64,000 nt of DNA from Hyphomicrobiales bacterium (GTDB taxonomy: Bacteria > Pseudomonadota > Alphaproteobacteria > Rhizobiales > Rhizobiaceae): contig UCKU01000008.1 in NCBI GenBank assembly GCA_900473185.1, positions 259,565 through 323,564 on the forward strand. Reading direction: 5' to 3'. Shown piece after piece: positions 52,582-62,219 of this stretch. Position numbers and translations under genes: made by a program. Positions within the stretch are counted from its first letter, which is position 1. Each line of letters starts with the position of its first letter. A model generated the notes under the pieces. The model saw nothing but the letters and a program-made list of their open reading frames with translations, was not told where the DNA came from and did not search any database.

Positions 52582-54693
52582 TCAGGGCGCGACCATCAGC
52601 TTGCCGATCTCCTGAGCCAGTTGATCCTGGGTGTAGGGCTTTCCGAGCTTGGCGACGTCAAGGTCCAGCCCGGGCGGGAGTTCGGCATATCCCGATGCAA
52701 TGAGGATCGGCAAGCCGGGGGCTATGGTGCGGGCGGCTTTGGCGAGGTCTCCGCCCGTCATGCCGGGCATGGAGTAATCGGTGATCATCAGATCGAAGTC
52801 CGCGCCGCTGCCCAGGCACTCGAGAGCTTCTTTCCCCGAATGGGCCTCGACCACTTCATGGCCGAGATCGGTGAGCATATCGGCAGAGCTCATGGCGATC
52901 AGGATGTCGTCGTCGACGAGCAATATGCGCTTCGGGCCCGAGACCTTGTCTGGGTCCGCCGGCATCGCGTCATCAGGCTCGGTATGGACGCTGGCCGATG
53001 TAGAGACGGGGATCCACAGTTCGGCGGTCGTGCCTTTGCCGGGCATGCTTTCCAGCTTCAGGTCGCCCTTCAACTGCAGGGCCAGACCATGGATCATGGA
53101 GAGCCCGAGGCCAGTTCCCTTCCCGAGCTCCTTTGTCGAAAAGAATGGCTCGATCGCCTTTTGCAGCGTTTCCTTGTCCATGCCGTAGCCGTGGTCGGCG
53201 ACAGTCAGGACGACGTAGCTGCCGGCGGCAAGCTCATCGGTCGGTGCAATCTGCTCCGCCTCCTTCAGCTCGATGCGGATCGTGCCTCCGTCTGGCATCG
53301 CGTCGCGGGCGTTGACGGCAAGATTGAGCAGGGCCAGCTCGATCTGGTTGGCATCGGCCGAGACGAGAGGAAGATTCTCGGGAACGGTGGTTTCGATCAG
53401 GACGGTGGAACCGACGGAGCGCTTCAGCAGGTCCGCCATGCCGAGCACGAGGGCGCGCATGTCGACCGGGTCGATGCGCAGGTCCTGTCGCCGCGCGAAG
53501 GCCAGCAGTCTCTGGGTGAGGGAGGCGCCACGCTTTGCCCCCTGCAGGGCGCCGTCGATCAGGCGAGCGGCCCTGATATCGTTTCCGACATATTTGCGCA
53601 GCAGTTCGAGATTGCCGAGGACGGCCATCAGGAGATTGTTGAAGTCGTGCGCCACGCCGCCTGTGAGCTGGCCGATCGCCTCCATTTTCTGGGCCTGGCG
53701 AAGCTGCTCTTCGGCGCGCTCGCGCTGGCTAACCTCCGCCATCACCACGGCATGCGCTCGTTCCAGCTCGCGCGTGCGCTCGGCGACCTTTTCCTCCAGT
53801 ATTTCATTGAGTTGCCGCTGGTGCTCCTCGGCCTTCAGCCGCGCCGTGATGTCGGCAGAGACACCCACCATCTTGATCGCCTTGCCGGAGCGATCCTTGT
53901 AGAGCTGCGCGCGGATTTCGGCCCAGTGAACGGAACCATCGCTCCAGATGGTCCGGTATTCGATGGAGTAATCCGCGCCGGTTTCGACGGTCCTGCTCAC
54001 GGCGGCCTGCATACGCTCCCGGTCATCAGGATGAACCGCGCTCAGCAGATCCCTATAGGTAAACGGGTCTTCGGGAAGGCGGCCGAAAATGGCCTTGCAG
54101 GTCGATGAGGTCGTCAGCACGCCTGACGCAAGATCGAGTTCCCATGCGCCAAGCCGCCCGGCTTCCAGTGCCGTCTGAAGCCGGCGCTCGCCTTCGTCGA
54201 GGGCCTCCATGCGCAAGCGCGCATCGTACTGCCGCCGGCGTCCGCGCATGGCAGAGCGGGCAACGCTGATGAAGGTGGTTGCGTGGAACGGGCGTTCGAC
54301 GAAGCTGACATTGCCAAGAACCTCGGACAGCCTGGCGGCCGCGGGATTGCGCTCGGGACCGCCGCCCCTGTTTGTCAGGATGATGAAGGGCAGGTCGGAC
54401 CAGCTCGGCTGCTGCTCGATCCAGGCGGAGATGGCGCGCAGATCGGCGGAACGCAAAGCCTCTTCGGTGACGACGGCAAAGGCGACGTCATCATCAAGGC
54501 TTTCGACGAAAGAGGATAGATCGGCAGTCGCTTTTGGTTGTACGCCCGCTTCCTGCAGGAGCGACGCTGCAATCTGCGCATCACGCCCGATTGGAGCGTG
54601 GATCAGGCCGATGGCATCACTGTTAGGAATTGTCGCCGTCCTCGTCTGAGGTTTCAAGAAGCGGCTGTCTTTCCCCGACGAATGTCGGAACAC
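52582..54693 (-). CDS. Hybrid sensor histidine kinase
   Basis: About 703 residues, cytosolic. A receiver-like domain without a phospho-Asp signature (about 27-145) is followed by a PAS domain (about 172-290), a coiled coil (290-335), HisKA with His349 (GGVAHDFNN), an HATPase domain (N-box about 455-465, GTGLGLS) and a C-terminal receiver with Asp639 (MITDYSMPG). The start is uncertain: GTG at 54693 or TTG at 54657, both overlapping the kaiC end by tens of nucleotides. Tight overlap with kaiC suggests the two act in one pathway, KaiC signalling into phosphotransfer. Confidence 0.88.
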   Translation of the reverse strand: MFRHSSGKDSRFLKPQTRTATIPNSDAIGLIHAPIGRDAQIAASLLQEAGVQPKATADLSSFVESLDDDVAFAVVTEEALRSADLRAISAWIEQQPSWSDLPFIILTNRGGGPERNPAAARLSEVLGNVSFVERPFHATTFISVARSAMRGRRRQYDARLRMEALDEGERRLQTALEAGRLGAWELDLASGVLTTSSTCKAIFGRLPEDPFTYRDLLSAVHPDDRERMQAAVSRTVETGADYSIEYRTIWSDGSVHWAEIRAQLYKDRSGKAIKMVGVSADITARLKAEEHQRQLNEILEEKVAERTRELERAHAVVMAEVSQRERAEEQLRQAQKMEAIGQLTGGVAHDFNNLLMAVLGNLELLRKYVGNDIRAARLIDGALQGAKRGASLTQRLLAFARRQDLRIDPVDMRALVLGMADLLKRSVGSTVLIETTVPENLPLVSADANQIELALLNLAVNARDAMPDGGTIRIELKEAEQIAPTDELAAGSYVVLTVADHGYGMDKETLQKAIEPFFSTKELGKGTGLGLSMIHGLALQLKGDLKLESMPGKGTTAELWIPVSTSASVHTEPDDAMPADPDKVSGPKRILLVDDDILIAMSSADMLTDLGHEVVEAHSGKEALECLGSGADFDLMITDYSMPGMTGGDLAKAARTIAPGLPILIASGYAELPPGLDLDVAKLGKPYTQDQLAQEIGKLMVAP

Positions 54694-56131
54694 CGCGAAG
54701 CACGCCCTGGAAACCGGAAAGCGGGCCGCCGAGGGTCAGCCCTTCATTGGTGATGCGGAATTCCCTGATCGTCTCCTCATGCCTGCCGGTGCGTTTCTTG
54801 ATGACGGAAACCGCGCGGCGCACTTTTCCGAGCGCCTCGAAATAGCGCAGCAGGACCACACTGTCGGCGAGATAGGTAACATCGACCGGTGATTTCATGT
54901 CGCCGACGAGGCCGTGCTGGGCAACGGTGAGGAAGGTGTTGGCGCCTTGACGGTTCAGATATTGGAGAAGCTCGTGCATGTGCAGGATAAGCGCATTTTC
55001 CTCCGGCATCGATGCCTGATAGCCGTTGATGCTGTCGATGACCACGGTCTTGGCATCGTAGCTGGCGACCCGATCCCTGACACGCTGCGCAAACTCTCCA
55101 GGTGACAGCTCGGCGGCATCCAGTTGCTCGATATGGATCAGCCCGTCGTCGTGCATCTTCTCCAGATCGATACCCATCGATCTCGTGCGCGAAAACAGCA
55201 GCCCAAGCTCTTCATCGAAGATAAAAACAGCCGCTTTTTCACCACGCCTGACGGCTGCATCGACGAATTGCAGGGTAAACAGGCTTTTGCCGGTACCGGC
55301 GGGGCCGATCAGCAGCGTGCTGGAACCTCGTTCGATGCCGCCGCCCAGGAGATCATCAAATTCCTTGATACCGCTCGAGAGCGTCGTCCGATCGAAGCTC
55401 GTCTTGTGCTCGATAGCGCGCAGCCGCGGAAATACCGCCACGCCGCCGGTCTTGATGACAAAGTCGTGGTAGCCACCGCGGAAGGACTGGCCGCGATATT
55501 TGATGACCCGCAGCCGCCGGCGCTCCGAGCCGTAATCGGGTGCAAGCTGTTCCAGGTGGATCACGCCATGAACGACGCTGTGAACGGTCTTGTCGAGATT
55601 GTCAGCCGTCATGTCGTCGAGAAGCAAGACGGTGGCATCCGACCGGGAGAAGAAATGTTTCAGCGCCAGGATCTGGCGGCGATAGCGTAGCGAGCTTTGG
55701 GCGAGCAGCCTGATTTCCGAGAGGCTGTCGATGACGACCCTCTGCGGCTTTATGCGCTCGAAGGCCTCGAAGATCAGCTTGGTGGTTTCGCCCAGTTCCA
55801 GGTCCGACGAATAGAGGAGGCTCTGCTGTTGATCGGCGTCGAGAAGGCTCTCAGGCGGCACGAGTTCGAAGATCTCCATGCCGTCGCCGAGTTCCATTCC
55901 ATGCGAGGCGGCGCTGTCGCGCAACTCTTCCTCGGTTTCGGAAAGACTTATGTAAAGGCAGCGTTCGCCGAGGTCGGCGCCTTCAAGTAAAAACTGCAAG
56001 GCGATGGTTGTTTTTCCGGTGCCGGGCGAGCCTTCCAGCAGGAATACATGACGACGTGTAAATCCGCCGAATAATACATCGTCCAGTCCTTCGACGCCGG
56101 TCTCTGCCTTCTTGCTCACAACTTGGTCCAT
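54623..56131 (-). CDS. KaiC-like double-domain ATPase
   Basis: A 502-residue protein with two RecA-like domains, as in cyanobacterial KaiC. Walker A motifs are GSPGTGKT (34-41) and GPAGTGKS (276-283); catalytic glutamates are in SETEEE (64-69) and FDEELG; Walker B are VVIDS (132-136) and TVVIDSINGY. The autophosphorylation Ser-Thr pair of the clock protein is not evident at the expected place. No kaiA or kaiB is nearby. Such proteins pair with kinases in non-clock stress signalling. Start at 56131 with AGGAGA 6 nt upstream. Confidence 0.9.
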   Translation of the reverse strand: MDQVVSKKAETGVEGLDDVLFGGFTRRHVFLLEGSPGTGKTTIALQFLLEGADLGERCLYISLSETEEELRDSAASHGMELGDGMEIFELVPPESLLDADQQQSLLYSSDLELGETTKLIFEAFERIKPQRVVIDSLSEIRLLAQSSLRYRRQILALKHFFSRSDATVLLLDDMTADNLDKTVHSVVHGVIHLEQLAPDYGSERRRLRVIKYRGQSFRGGYHDFVIKTGGVAVFPRLRAIEHKTSFDRTTLSSGIKEFDDLLGGGIERGSSTLLIGPAGTGKSLFTLQFVDAAVRRGEKAAVFIFDEELGLLFSRTRSMGIDLEKMHDDGLIHIEQLDAAELSPGEFAQRVRDRVASYDAKTVVIDSINGYQASMPEENALILHMHELLQYLNRQGANTFLTVAQHGLVGDMKSPVDVTYLADSVVLLRYFEALGKVRRAVSVIKKRTGRHEETIREFRITNEGLTLGGPLSGFQGVLRGVPTFVGERQPLLETSDEDGDNS

Positions 56132-56302
56132 GCTGTCTCCTATATCAGCCAAGGAGTTAGGGCAGGAGGCTCAGGGAGCAAGTCTGCTGACGACGTTGAT
56201 TTGCGAAACGTCATTCGAGTCGGAGCGGGAAGCAACTACCTTTTCACACCGTCTTCGCCGCTTTATGAACCTCCCATTCGAATGAAACGCGTCGGAGAAA
56301 CA

Positions 56303-57004
56303 ATGAGCAATGATGCCCGCAAAACCATAACTACCTGGTATGTCGATCCCGACGCCGAAGACCGGATGGCGGATGGGCATGCGCCGATCTGGCGACACCT
56401 CATCGACATCATCACCGAGCGTGACCTTTCGGAAAAAAGCGTTCTCGATTTCGGCTGCAATCAGGGCGGTCTCCTGCGGCACCTCTATGCCATCCGGCCG
56501 TTTCGCAAGGCGCTGGGCATCGATATCGCCGAGCAGTCGGTCGCCAAGGCCGAAGCGCTCAAGGGCAACCTTCCTGTGCAGCATGCGGTCGGCGGGACAC
56601 TTGACGGATGGGCGGAGGAGTTCGATCTGGCAATCAGCCACGAGGTCATCTACCTCGTCGAAGATATCGATGCGCACGCTGCCGATATCTGGAAGTCGCT
56701 CAAGCCGGGCGGCGTCTATTATGCGGTGACCGGGTGCCATACCGATAATCCACTTTGGCCGAAATGGCGTGAGCTTGTCGCCAAGCGGACGAACACGGTG
56801 GTGCAGGATCGCTCGATCACCGACTACGGACGCGCGTTTGCGAAGGCAGGCTTCCAGGTCTCCGGCAGGAAGCTGGAATATGACGGTTTCATCCCCTTCG
56901 TCGAGGATGGCTGGACACCCGATTTTGCCGATGCGCTGGATTATTACACCCAGACCAAGATCGTCTTCCGGCTCGTCAAGCGCCCGGACGGGCGAGCCGC
57001 GTAA
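56303..57004 (+). CDS. Class I SAM-dependent methyltransferase
   Basis: A 233-residue enzyme: motif I VLDFGCNQGGLLRHL, then LGIDIAEQSVAKA for the acidic loop and SLKPGGVYYAVTGCH for motif III. Start at 56303 with CGGAG 6 nt upstream; ATG 56282 is possible. Its last 29 nt overlap the convergent FecE-like gene. As with the methyltransferase at 46082, it neighbours an iron ABC operon. Target unknown. Confidence 0.85.
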   Translation: MSNDARKTITTWYVDPDAEDRMADGHAPIWRHLIDIITERDLSEKSVLDFGCNQGGLLRHLYAIRPFRKALGIDIAEQSVAKAEALKGNLPVQHAVGGTLDGWAEEFDLAISHEVIYLVEDIDAHAADIWKSLKPGGVYYAVTGCHTDNPLWPKWRELVAKRTNTVVQDRSITDYGRAFAKAGFQVSGRKLEYDGFIPFVEDGWTPDFADALDYYTQTKIVFRLVKRPDGRAA

Positions 57005-57773
57005 GTTCGACGTCGAAATGAGGCGGCTTGTCGGGATCAACCTCGACGAACCGCCCTTTGACGCGGAACGTTTTTTCGATCAGGCCGCTTTCTGCGAGCG
57101 CTCTCGGCTCACCATCGAAACGCAATTCTCCCCGCTCGAGAAGTGAAATGCGGTCGCTGACGGCGATGGCCTGATTGATGTCGTGGATCGCCATGACGAT
57201 CGTGACGCCCTTTTCCCGGCTGAGGCGGTGGATGAGATCGAGGATCTCCACCTGATAGCCGATGTCGAGGAAGGAGGTTGGCTCATCGAGAAGCAGGATG
57301 CCGGCCTCCTGCGCAAGGGCGGCCGATATCCACGCCCGCTGGCGCTCTCCGCCGGACAGCTCTCGCAGCGCCCTGTCTGCCAGGCCCGTAAGACCGGTGC
57401 TGTCGAGCGCCCATTCGATGGCTTTTTCGTCCTTGCCGTCATAGGAGCGAAACAGGCCGACATGGGAAAACCGGCCCTGGCGCACGAGCTGTGCAATGGT
57501 CATCTCATCCGGGGCGGAAGGCTGCTGCGGCAGGAAGGCAAGCTTCCTGGCGATGGCGCGCCTCGACATCGAAGCGACGGACACATCCTCGATCGTGGCA
57601 GATCCTTCTGCCGGTTTGATCAGCCCGGCAAGCGCCTGCAGCGCGGTGCTCTTGCCTGAGCCATTGGGGCCGATCAGCGCGCGGATTTCGCCTTTTTCCA
57701 TGGATAGCCGAAACCCGCTGAGCGCCTTTCGGCTACCATAGAGAACAGATAGTTGCGAACAGCTGAGCGGCAT
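56976..57773 (-). CDS. Iron/siderophore ABC transporter ATPase (FecE-like)
   Basis: A 265-residue ATPase: Walker A GPNGSGKST, signature ELSGGERQR, Walker B ILLLDEPTSFLDIGYQ, switch His in AIHDINQA. Last gene of a four-gene leftward operon (binding protein, two permeases, ATPase). Start at 57773 overlaps nothing by more than a few nucleotides; a TTG at 57785 is possible. Confidence 0.92.
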   Translation of the reverse strand: MPLSCSQLSVLYGSRKALSGFRLSMEKGEIRALIGPNGSGKSTALQALAGLIKPAEGSATIEDVSVASMSRRAIARKLAFLPQQPSAPDEMTIAQLVRQGRFSHVGLFRSYDGKDEKAIEWALDSTGLTGLADRALRELSGGERQRAWISAALAQEAGILLLDEPTSFLDIGYQVEILDLIHRLSREKGVTIVMAIHDINQAIAVSDRISLLERGELRFDGEPRALAESGLIEKTFRVKGRFVEVDPDKPPHFDVELTRLARPGA

Positions 57774-57781
57774 GGGCGATC

Positions 57782-58816
57782 TCAAGGAACTTTGCGGAGA
57801 AGGGCAAGAAGAACAGGCACCCCGAGGATTGCGGTGACCACGCCGATCGGGATTTCTTCGGCGCGCCCGACGAGGCGGCCAACGAGATCACCGAGCGTGA
57901 CGAGAACTGCGCCGAGAACGATCGTCAGGGGAATGACCCGCTGGAAGTGGCGTCCGGCCAGGAAGCGGGCGAGGTGGGGAACGACAAGCCCGATGAAGAT
58001 GATGGGGCCGACCGCGCCGACCGCGCTTGCCGCAAGGGCGCAGGACACCAGAAGCACCAGGGAGAATTGCCTGCGGTACGAAAGACCAAAGGATGCGGCG
58101 ACAGAGGCGTCCAGTTGCAGCAGGACCAATGGGCGATAGATGAACGGCAGGACGGCAATGCCTGATATCGTGAACGGCAGGAGAAAGAGCGCGTGATCCC
58201 AGGTGCGGGCATAGAGGCTGCCCGAGAGCCATTCGAGAATGATTTCTATCCGCGCCGAGCCCCAGCCAGCGATCAATCCGATGGCGAGCGCATGCAGAAC
58301 CGCTCCGATCGCAATGCCGCAGAGGGTGATCCGGAGGGGGCTGAGATCGAGCCGGAAGGCCAGCAGATAAATGATCCCGCCTGCCGCCAGACCGCCGGCC
58401 AGGCCGGCCGTCGGCAGCCATGCGATCGGCAGTTCGGCCAGCGTGTTCGAGCCCGGGTTGAAGATATAGACGGTGAACAGCAGGAATATCGTCACCGTCA
58501 GCGTCGCGCCCTGCGAGACACCCATCAGGGAAGGGTCGGCAAGAGGGTTCCGGGTGATGGTTTGCAGCAGAAGGCCTGCGACGGCGAATTGAATGCCCGC
58601 CAATATGCCGGTGACGATCCGCGGCAGACGGATATCGATGATGATCGAACGGGCTTCCGGGGACCCGTGTCCGCTCAGGGCCGCGACGATATCTGCGACG
58701 GGAATATCCACCACGCCCAGAAAGACCGCGGAGACAAGAGACAGGACGACGAGCGCAAGGCCTGCCGGCAGCAGCCAGGCGGTTGATCGCGTCTGTGTCG
58801 GGGACGCCATCGTCAT
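57782..58816 (-). CDS. Iron/siderophore ABC transporter permease 2 (FecCD family)
   Basis: A 344-residue membrane protein with nine or ten helices. RLPRIVTGILAGIQFAVAGLLLQTITRNPLADPSLMG and GAVGPIIFIGLVVPHLARFL are the family hallmarks. The ATG overlaps the stop of permease 1 (ATGA). It should form a heterodimer with that protein. Confidence 0.93.
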   Translation of the reverse strand: MTMASPTQTRSTAWLLPAGLALVVLSLVSAVFLGVVDIPVADIVAALSGHGSPEARSIIIDIRLPRIVTGILAGIQFAVAGLLLQTITRNPLADPSLMGVSQGATLTVTIFLLFTVYIFNPGSNTLAELPIAWLPTAGLAGGLAAGGIIYLLAFRLDLSPLRITLCGIAIGAVLHALAIGLIAGWGSARIEIILEWLSGSLYARTWDHALFLLPFTISGIAVLPFIYRPLVLLQLDASVAASFGLSYRRQFSLVLLVSCALAASAVGAVGPIIFIGLVVPHLARFLAGRHFQRVIPLTIVLGAVLVTLGDLVGRLVGRAEEIPIGVVTAILGVPVLLALLRKVP

Positions 58817-59817
58817 GTGGCGTCCCGCTGGAAATCGAGGCGGCCGCGCTGGATCAGGTAGACGAAGACCGGCCCGCCAAGGAGCGCGGTGATGATGCCG
58901 ACCGGCAATTCCTTGGGAATGGCGATCGTTCGGGCAACCAGATCCGCACAGGTGACGATAAATGCTCCTGTTGCCGCCGTGAGCGCGATCTCCAAGACAG
59001 TGCCCTGCGGCTTGAGAAGACGAGCGATATGCGGGGCGGCAAGGCCGACGAAGGCGATCGGGCCGGCCACCGGAGCGACGCCGGCCACAGGACAAATTGC
59101 GAGGATAAGCAGAACCGGCTTCCAGACGTTGAGTTGCAGGCCCATGGCCGCGGCCGCGTGCTCGCTCAGCGCAAACATGGCGATGACCCGGTGCAGCAAC
59201 AGCGCTCCAATGACGCCGGCGCCGGTCCATGGCAGCATATGGACCAGGTGCGACCATGTGCGGCCCTGGAAGCCTCCGGATAACCAGAAGAGAAGGGCGG
59301 TCGACTGCGGCCCTGCGAGCAGCAGCACATAGATCGTAGTGGCGCCAAGGAAGAGCGAAACGCTGACGCCGCCAAGTGCCAGGTGCAGGGGGCGTCCGTT
59401 GCCGCCTCTGGCCACCCAGAAGGTGACCGAGGCAGCAGCGACCCCGCCGGCGAGGCCAACCAAGGGGTAATAAGCGGACGAGATCCAGGGCAGGAGAACG
59501 AAGCATCCGACGATCGGAGCGACAGCGCCGGCGGTGACGCCGGTGATGCCGGGATCGGCGAGCGGATTGCGCGTCAACGACTGCAGAAGATAGCCCGACA
59601 CGGCAAGACCTGCGCCTGCGACGGCGGCCGCGAGGCTTCGCGGCAATCTCAAGGTCCAGACGAGGATCGAGTCGATCTTTGCATCCGGGGCAAAGAGCAC
59701 GCGCAGCACGGTTTCGAAGGAGAGCATCTTTGCGCCCGGCAGCAAGCCCACCAGGACAATCAGCAGTGTCGCGGCGACGACGAACCCAATGGCAACAGAG
59801 GATTTGCGAGCGTTCAT
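58813..59817 (-). CDS. Iron/siderophore ABC transporter permease 1 (FecCD family)
   Basis: A 334-residue membrane protein: LRLPRSLAAAVAGAGLAVSGYLLQSLTRNPLADPGITG and AGPIAFVGLAAPHIARLL. Start ATG 59817; a TTG at 59832 is possible. Lies 19 nt after the binding-protein stop. Confidence 0.93.
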   Translation of the reverse strand: MNARKSSVAIGFVVAATLLIVLVGLLPGAKMLSFETVLRVLFAPDAKIDSILVWTLRLPRSLAAAVAGAGLAVSGYLLQSLTRNPLADPGITGVTAGAVAPIVGCFVLLPWISSAYYPLVGLAGGVAAASVTFWVARGGNGRPLHLALGGVSVSLFLGATTIYVLLLAGPQSTALLFWLSGGFQGRTWSHLVHMLPWTGAGVIGALLLHRVIAMFALSEHAAAAMGLQLNVWKPVLLILAICPVAGVAPVAGPIAFVGLAAPHIARLLKPQGTVLEIALTAATGAFIVTCADLVARTIAIPKELPVGIITALLGGPVFVYLIQRGRLDFQRDAT

Positions 59818-59836
59818 CGTCGTCGCGATCAATTCG

Positions 59837-60805
59837 TTATCTCAGTGCTTCGGCCGGAATGATCTTGGCGGCTTCCGCCCGCACGTCTACTGCTGGGAAC
59901 ACCTCCGGATAGAGGTAGTGAGCCGCTTCGCGCAGGACGATCTCGCGGGCGATGGGGCCGTTCGTTTCGACCCACTGGTCGCCGACATAGAACACCCGCT
60001 TGTTCTTCACGGCAGCCAATTCCTGCCAGATCGGGTTGTTTTCATGCGGCCGGTCGGGACCTGAATCGTAGATGAAGAGGACTTCCGGGTTCTTCTCCAG
60101 CATGGTTTCCAGACTGAGATCGATGCCGAACTCGCCACCCGGCGTCATGTTGCCGGCGATATTGTCGCCTCCAATGGCTGCCAGGATCGAAGCGGAGGTG
60201 TTTTCTGTGTGGAATGCGAACGGCGTTTCGCCGCCCCACATGATCGCGAAACGAGGATGGACATCCTTGGGGGCTTTGGCGGCATAGTCCGCGAGATGCT
60301 CGCGGAATTCCTTGTTCAATTGAACGCCGCGCTCCGGGTTGCCGAGGATTTTCGAAAGCTCGGCGATCTCGCGGTCGCTACCGTCAAGCAGTTCCATATT
60401 GTAGGCGACATAGGGGGCGATCTTCTCAAGCTGCGGCGCGTTGCCCACTGTGTAGCGGCGGATAGCCACGATCAGGTCGGGCTTTGCTTCGGACAGAAGT
60501 TCGAGATTGGGTTTTGCCCGCTGGCCGATCTGCTTCATGCCGGCAGTCAGGCCGAGAAGAAAGTCCGGCTCGCGCCCTTTTGTCATGTAGGTGCTGGCCA
60601 CGGGCTTGATGCCGAGAGCAAGGGCGACATCATCCGCGAAATAGGAAATTGCTGCAATCCGCTTGGGCTGGACGGGAACCTCGACCGTGACGCCGCGGTC
60701 GTCGGTGACGGAGAAAGTCTTGCCATCCTCAGCGAACACGGGGGCGCTCACCATTGCGGACAAGAGGCTGATGAGAGTTGCGAATTTCTGGACGTTGGTC
60801 GCCAT
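59837..60805 (-). CDS. Iron/siderophore ABC transporter substrate-binding protein
   Basis: A 322-residue periplasmic protein (FepB/FecB-like), signal peptide MATNVQKFATLISLLSAMVSAPVFA. The PeripBP_2 domain begins FSVTDDRGVTVEVPVQPKRIAAIS. Absence of a lipobox indicates a soluble protein. The ligand could be a ferric siderophore; no receptor or synthesis gene is in the window. Confidence 0.92.
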   Translation of the reverse strand: MATNVQKFATLISLLSAMVSAPVFAEDGKTFSVTDDRGVTVEVPVQPKRIAAISYFADDVALALGIKPVASTYMTKGREPDFLLGLTAGMKQIGQRAKPNLELLSEAKPDLIVAIRRYTVGNAPQLEKIAPYVAYNMELLDGSDREIAELSKILGNPERGVQLNKEFREHLADYAAKAPKDVHPRFAIMWGGETPFAFHTENTSASILAAIGGDNIAGNMTPGGEFGIDLSLETMLEKNPEVLFIYDSGPDRPHENNPIWQELAAVKNKRVFYVGDQWVETNGPIAREIVLREAAHYLYPEVFPAVDVRAEAAKIIPAEALR

Positions 60806-60848
60806 TGCGTATCCTCCAAAGACTAGGCGAGGTCGCTTTAGGCGTTAA

Positions 60849-60859
60849 AGAAGAGTTCT
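60849..60859. promoter_or_regulatory. Weak Irr/ICE-like palindrome upstream of the second iron operon
   Basis: AGAA-GAG-TTCT in the 84-nt gap before the binding-protein gene resembles the core of the Irr control element (TTTAGAA-N3-TTCTAAA) but lacks most outer bases. No TGA-N9-TCA box is seen here. Confidence 0.3.
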
Positions 60860-60889
60860 GCAATCCACTTTTAGATCCGACGCCGACAA

Positions 60890-62053
60890 TTATTTCCGGT
60901 CAGCATGTGAAAGGCGCCGGCGGACGATGCTCGCGTGGAACTTCACGCCGTGGAGAAGGCCGTCATCGTTGAAATCGAAGGTCGGATTGTGCAGCGGGGC
61001 TGAGGCCTCGCCATTGCCGAGGAAGACGAAGCAGCCGGGAACGACATCGAGGAAACGGGCGAAATCTTCCGAGGCCGTCATCGGTTCCTTTCGGATCTCG
61101 ATGCTGGCGGGCTCGAAGATGTCGCGGGCGGCAGCGAAAGCCTCTTCGGTAAGGGCAGGGTCGTTCAGCAGGGGAATGAATTCCCTGGTGTAGGTGACTT
61201 CGGCCGAGAGATTGTAGGTCGCTGCGGTGCCCTCGGCGATGATGCGCATCTGCCTTTCGATTTCGGCGCTGACGTCAGGGTGGAAACTTCGGGCATCGCC
61301 GAGAATGCGGGCGAGGCCGGGCAGGGCGTTGCGGGTGCCATCGGTCAGGAGTTCGGTGACGGAGACGACGCCGATATCGGTTGGGTCGAGGCGGCGGGCG
61401 ACGATGGTTTGCAGGTTCATGACCAGGGCGCAGGCGGCGACGAGGACTTCGTTCGTTGCATGCGGACGGGCGGCATGGCCGCCGGTGCCCTTGAGCACGA
61501 TCTCGAAATTGTCCTCCGCCGACATGAAGGCGCCGAGGCGGGTCTGGAAATGGCCGACGGGAAGGCCCGGCAGGTTGTGGATGCCGTAGATCTCGTCGAA
61601 GGGGAAGCGCTCGAAAATGCCGTCCTCGATCATGGCAAGCGCGCCCTTGCCCCATTCTTCGGCGGGCTGGAAGATGAAGCGCACGGTGCCGTCAAAACCG
61701 CCGTCTTCGGCAAGCATCTTGGCCGCACCGAGCAGCATGGCGGTGTGGCCGTCATGGCCGCAGGCATGCATGACGCCCGGGTTGCGCGAGGCATAGGGCC
61801 GGTCGGCCTGCTCGGGAATGCGCAGGGCGTCCATATCGGCTCTCAGCGCAATCGAGCGGTTGCCGCTGCCGCGCTTCAGTGTGCCGACGACACCCGTGCT
61901 GCCGATGCCTTCTGCGACATCATCGAGGCCGAATTCTCGGAGCTTTTCAGCGACGAAAGCCGAGGTCTGCTTTTCCTCGAAGCCGAATTCCGGGTGGGCG
62001 TGGAGATGGTGTCTCCAGGCGCACATGTCCGCGACCAATTGATCGAGATCCAT
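60890..62053 (-). CDS. M20-family amidohydrolase (hippurate/N-acyl-amino-acid type)
   Basis: A 387-residue metallopeptidase-fold amidohydrolase. Metal ligands appear in MHACGHDGHTAM, FQPAEE and the late CFVFLGNGE region; the lid domain spans about 180-295. Usual substrates are N-acyl amino acids. It lies directly downstream of a deleted hydrolase gene and of dpaL, in what looks like an amino-acid catabolic operon. Start ATG 62053 with AGGAGG 7 nt upstream. Confidence 0.92.
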   Translation of the reverse strand: MDLDQLVADMCAWRHHLHAHPEFGFEEKQTSAFVAEKLREFGLDDVAEGIGSTGVVGTLKRGSGNRSIALRADMDALRIPEQADRPYASRNPGVMHACGHDGHTAMLLGAAKMLAEDGGFDGTVRFIFQPAEEWGKGALAMIEDGIFERFPFDEIYGIHNLPGLPVGHFQTRLGAFMSAEDNFEIVLKGTGGHAARPHATNEVLVAACALVMNLQTIVARRLDPTDIGVVSVTELLTDGTRNALPGLARILGDARSFHPDVSAEIERQMRIIAEGTAATYNLSAEVTYTREFIPLLNDPALTEEAFAAARDIFEPASIEIRKEPMTASEDFARFLDVVPGCFVFLGNGEASAPLHNPTFDFNDDGLLHGVKFHASIVRRRLSHADRK

Positions 62054-62055
62054 CA

Positions 62056-62219
62056 CTATTCCTCCTGCGCCAGTATGCTGACGACATCGAGCAGGATGTT
62101 GGCACCGGCGATGAGATCGTCGTGACAGGTGTACTCCTTGGGATTATGGCTGATGCCGCCCTTGCTCGGTACGAAGATCATGGCTGATGGCGCGATGCAT
62201 CGATTGACATGTCGCTCAT
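62056..62219 (-). pseudogene. 3' remnant of a zinc-dependent carbamoylase/allantoate-amidohydrolase-type gene
   Basis: One frame reads CIAPSAMIFVPSKGGISHNP, then KEYTCHDDLIAGANILLDVV, which is the C-terminal end of M20-type N-carbamoyl-amino-acid or allantoate amidohydrolases. Only about 50 of about 410 codons remain. A start codon (ATGA overlap with dpaL at 62216-62219) survives, but its frame hits a stop after 13 codons. An internal deletion has therefore joined the two ends. Confidence 0.8.
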
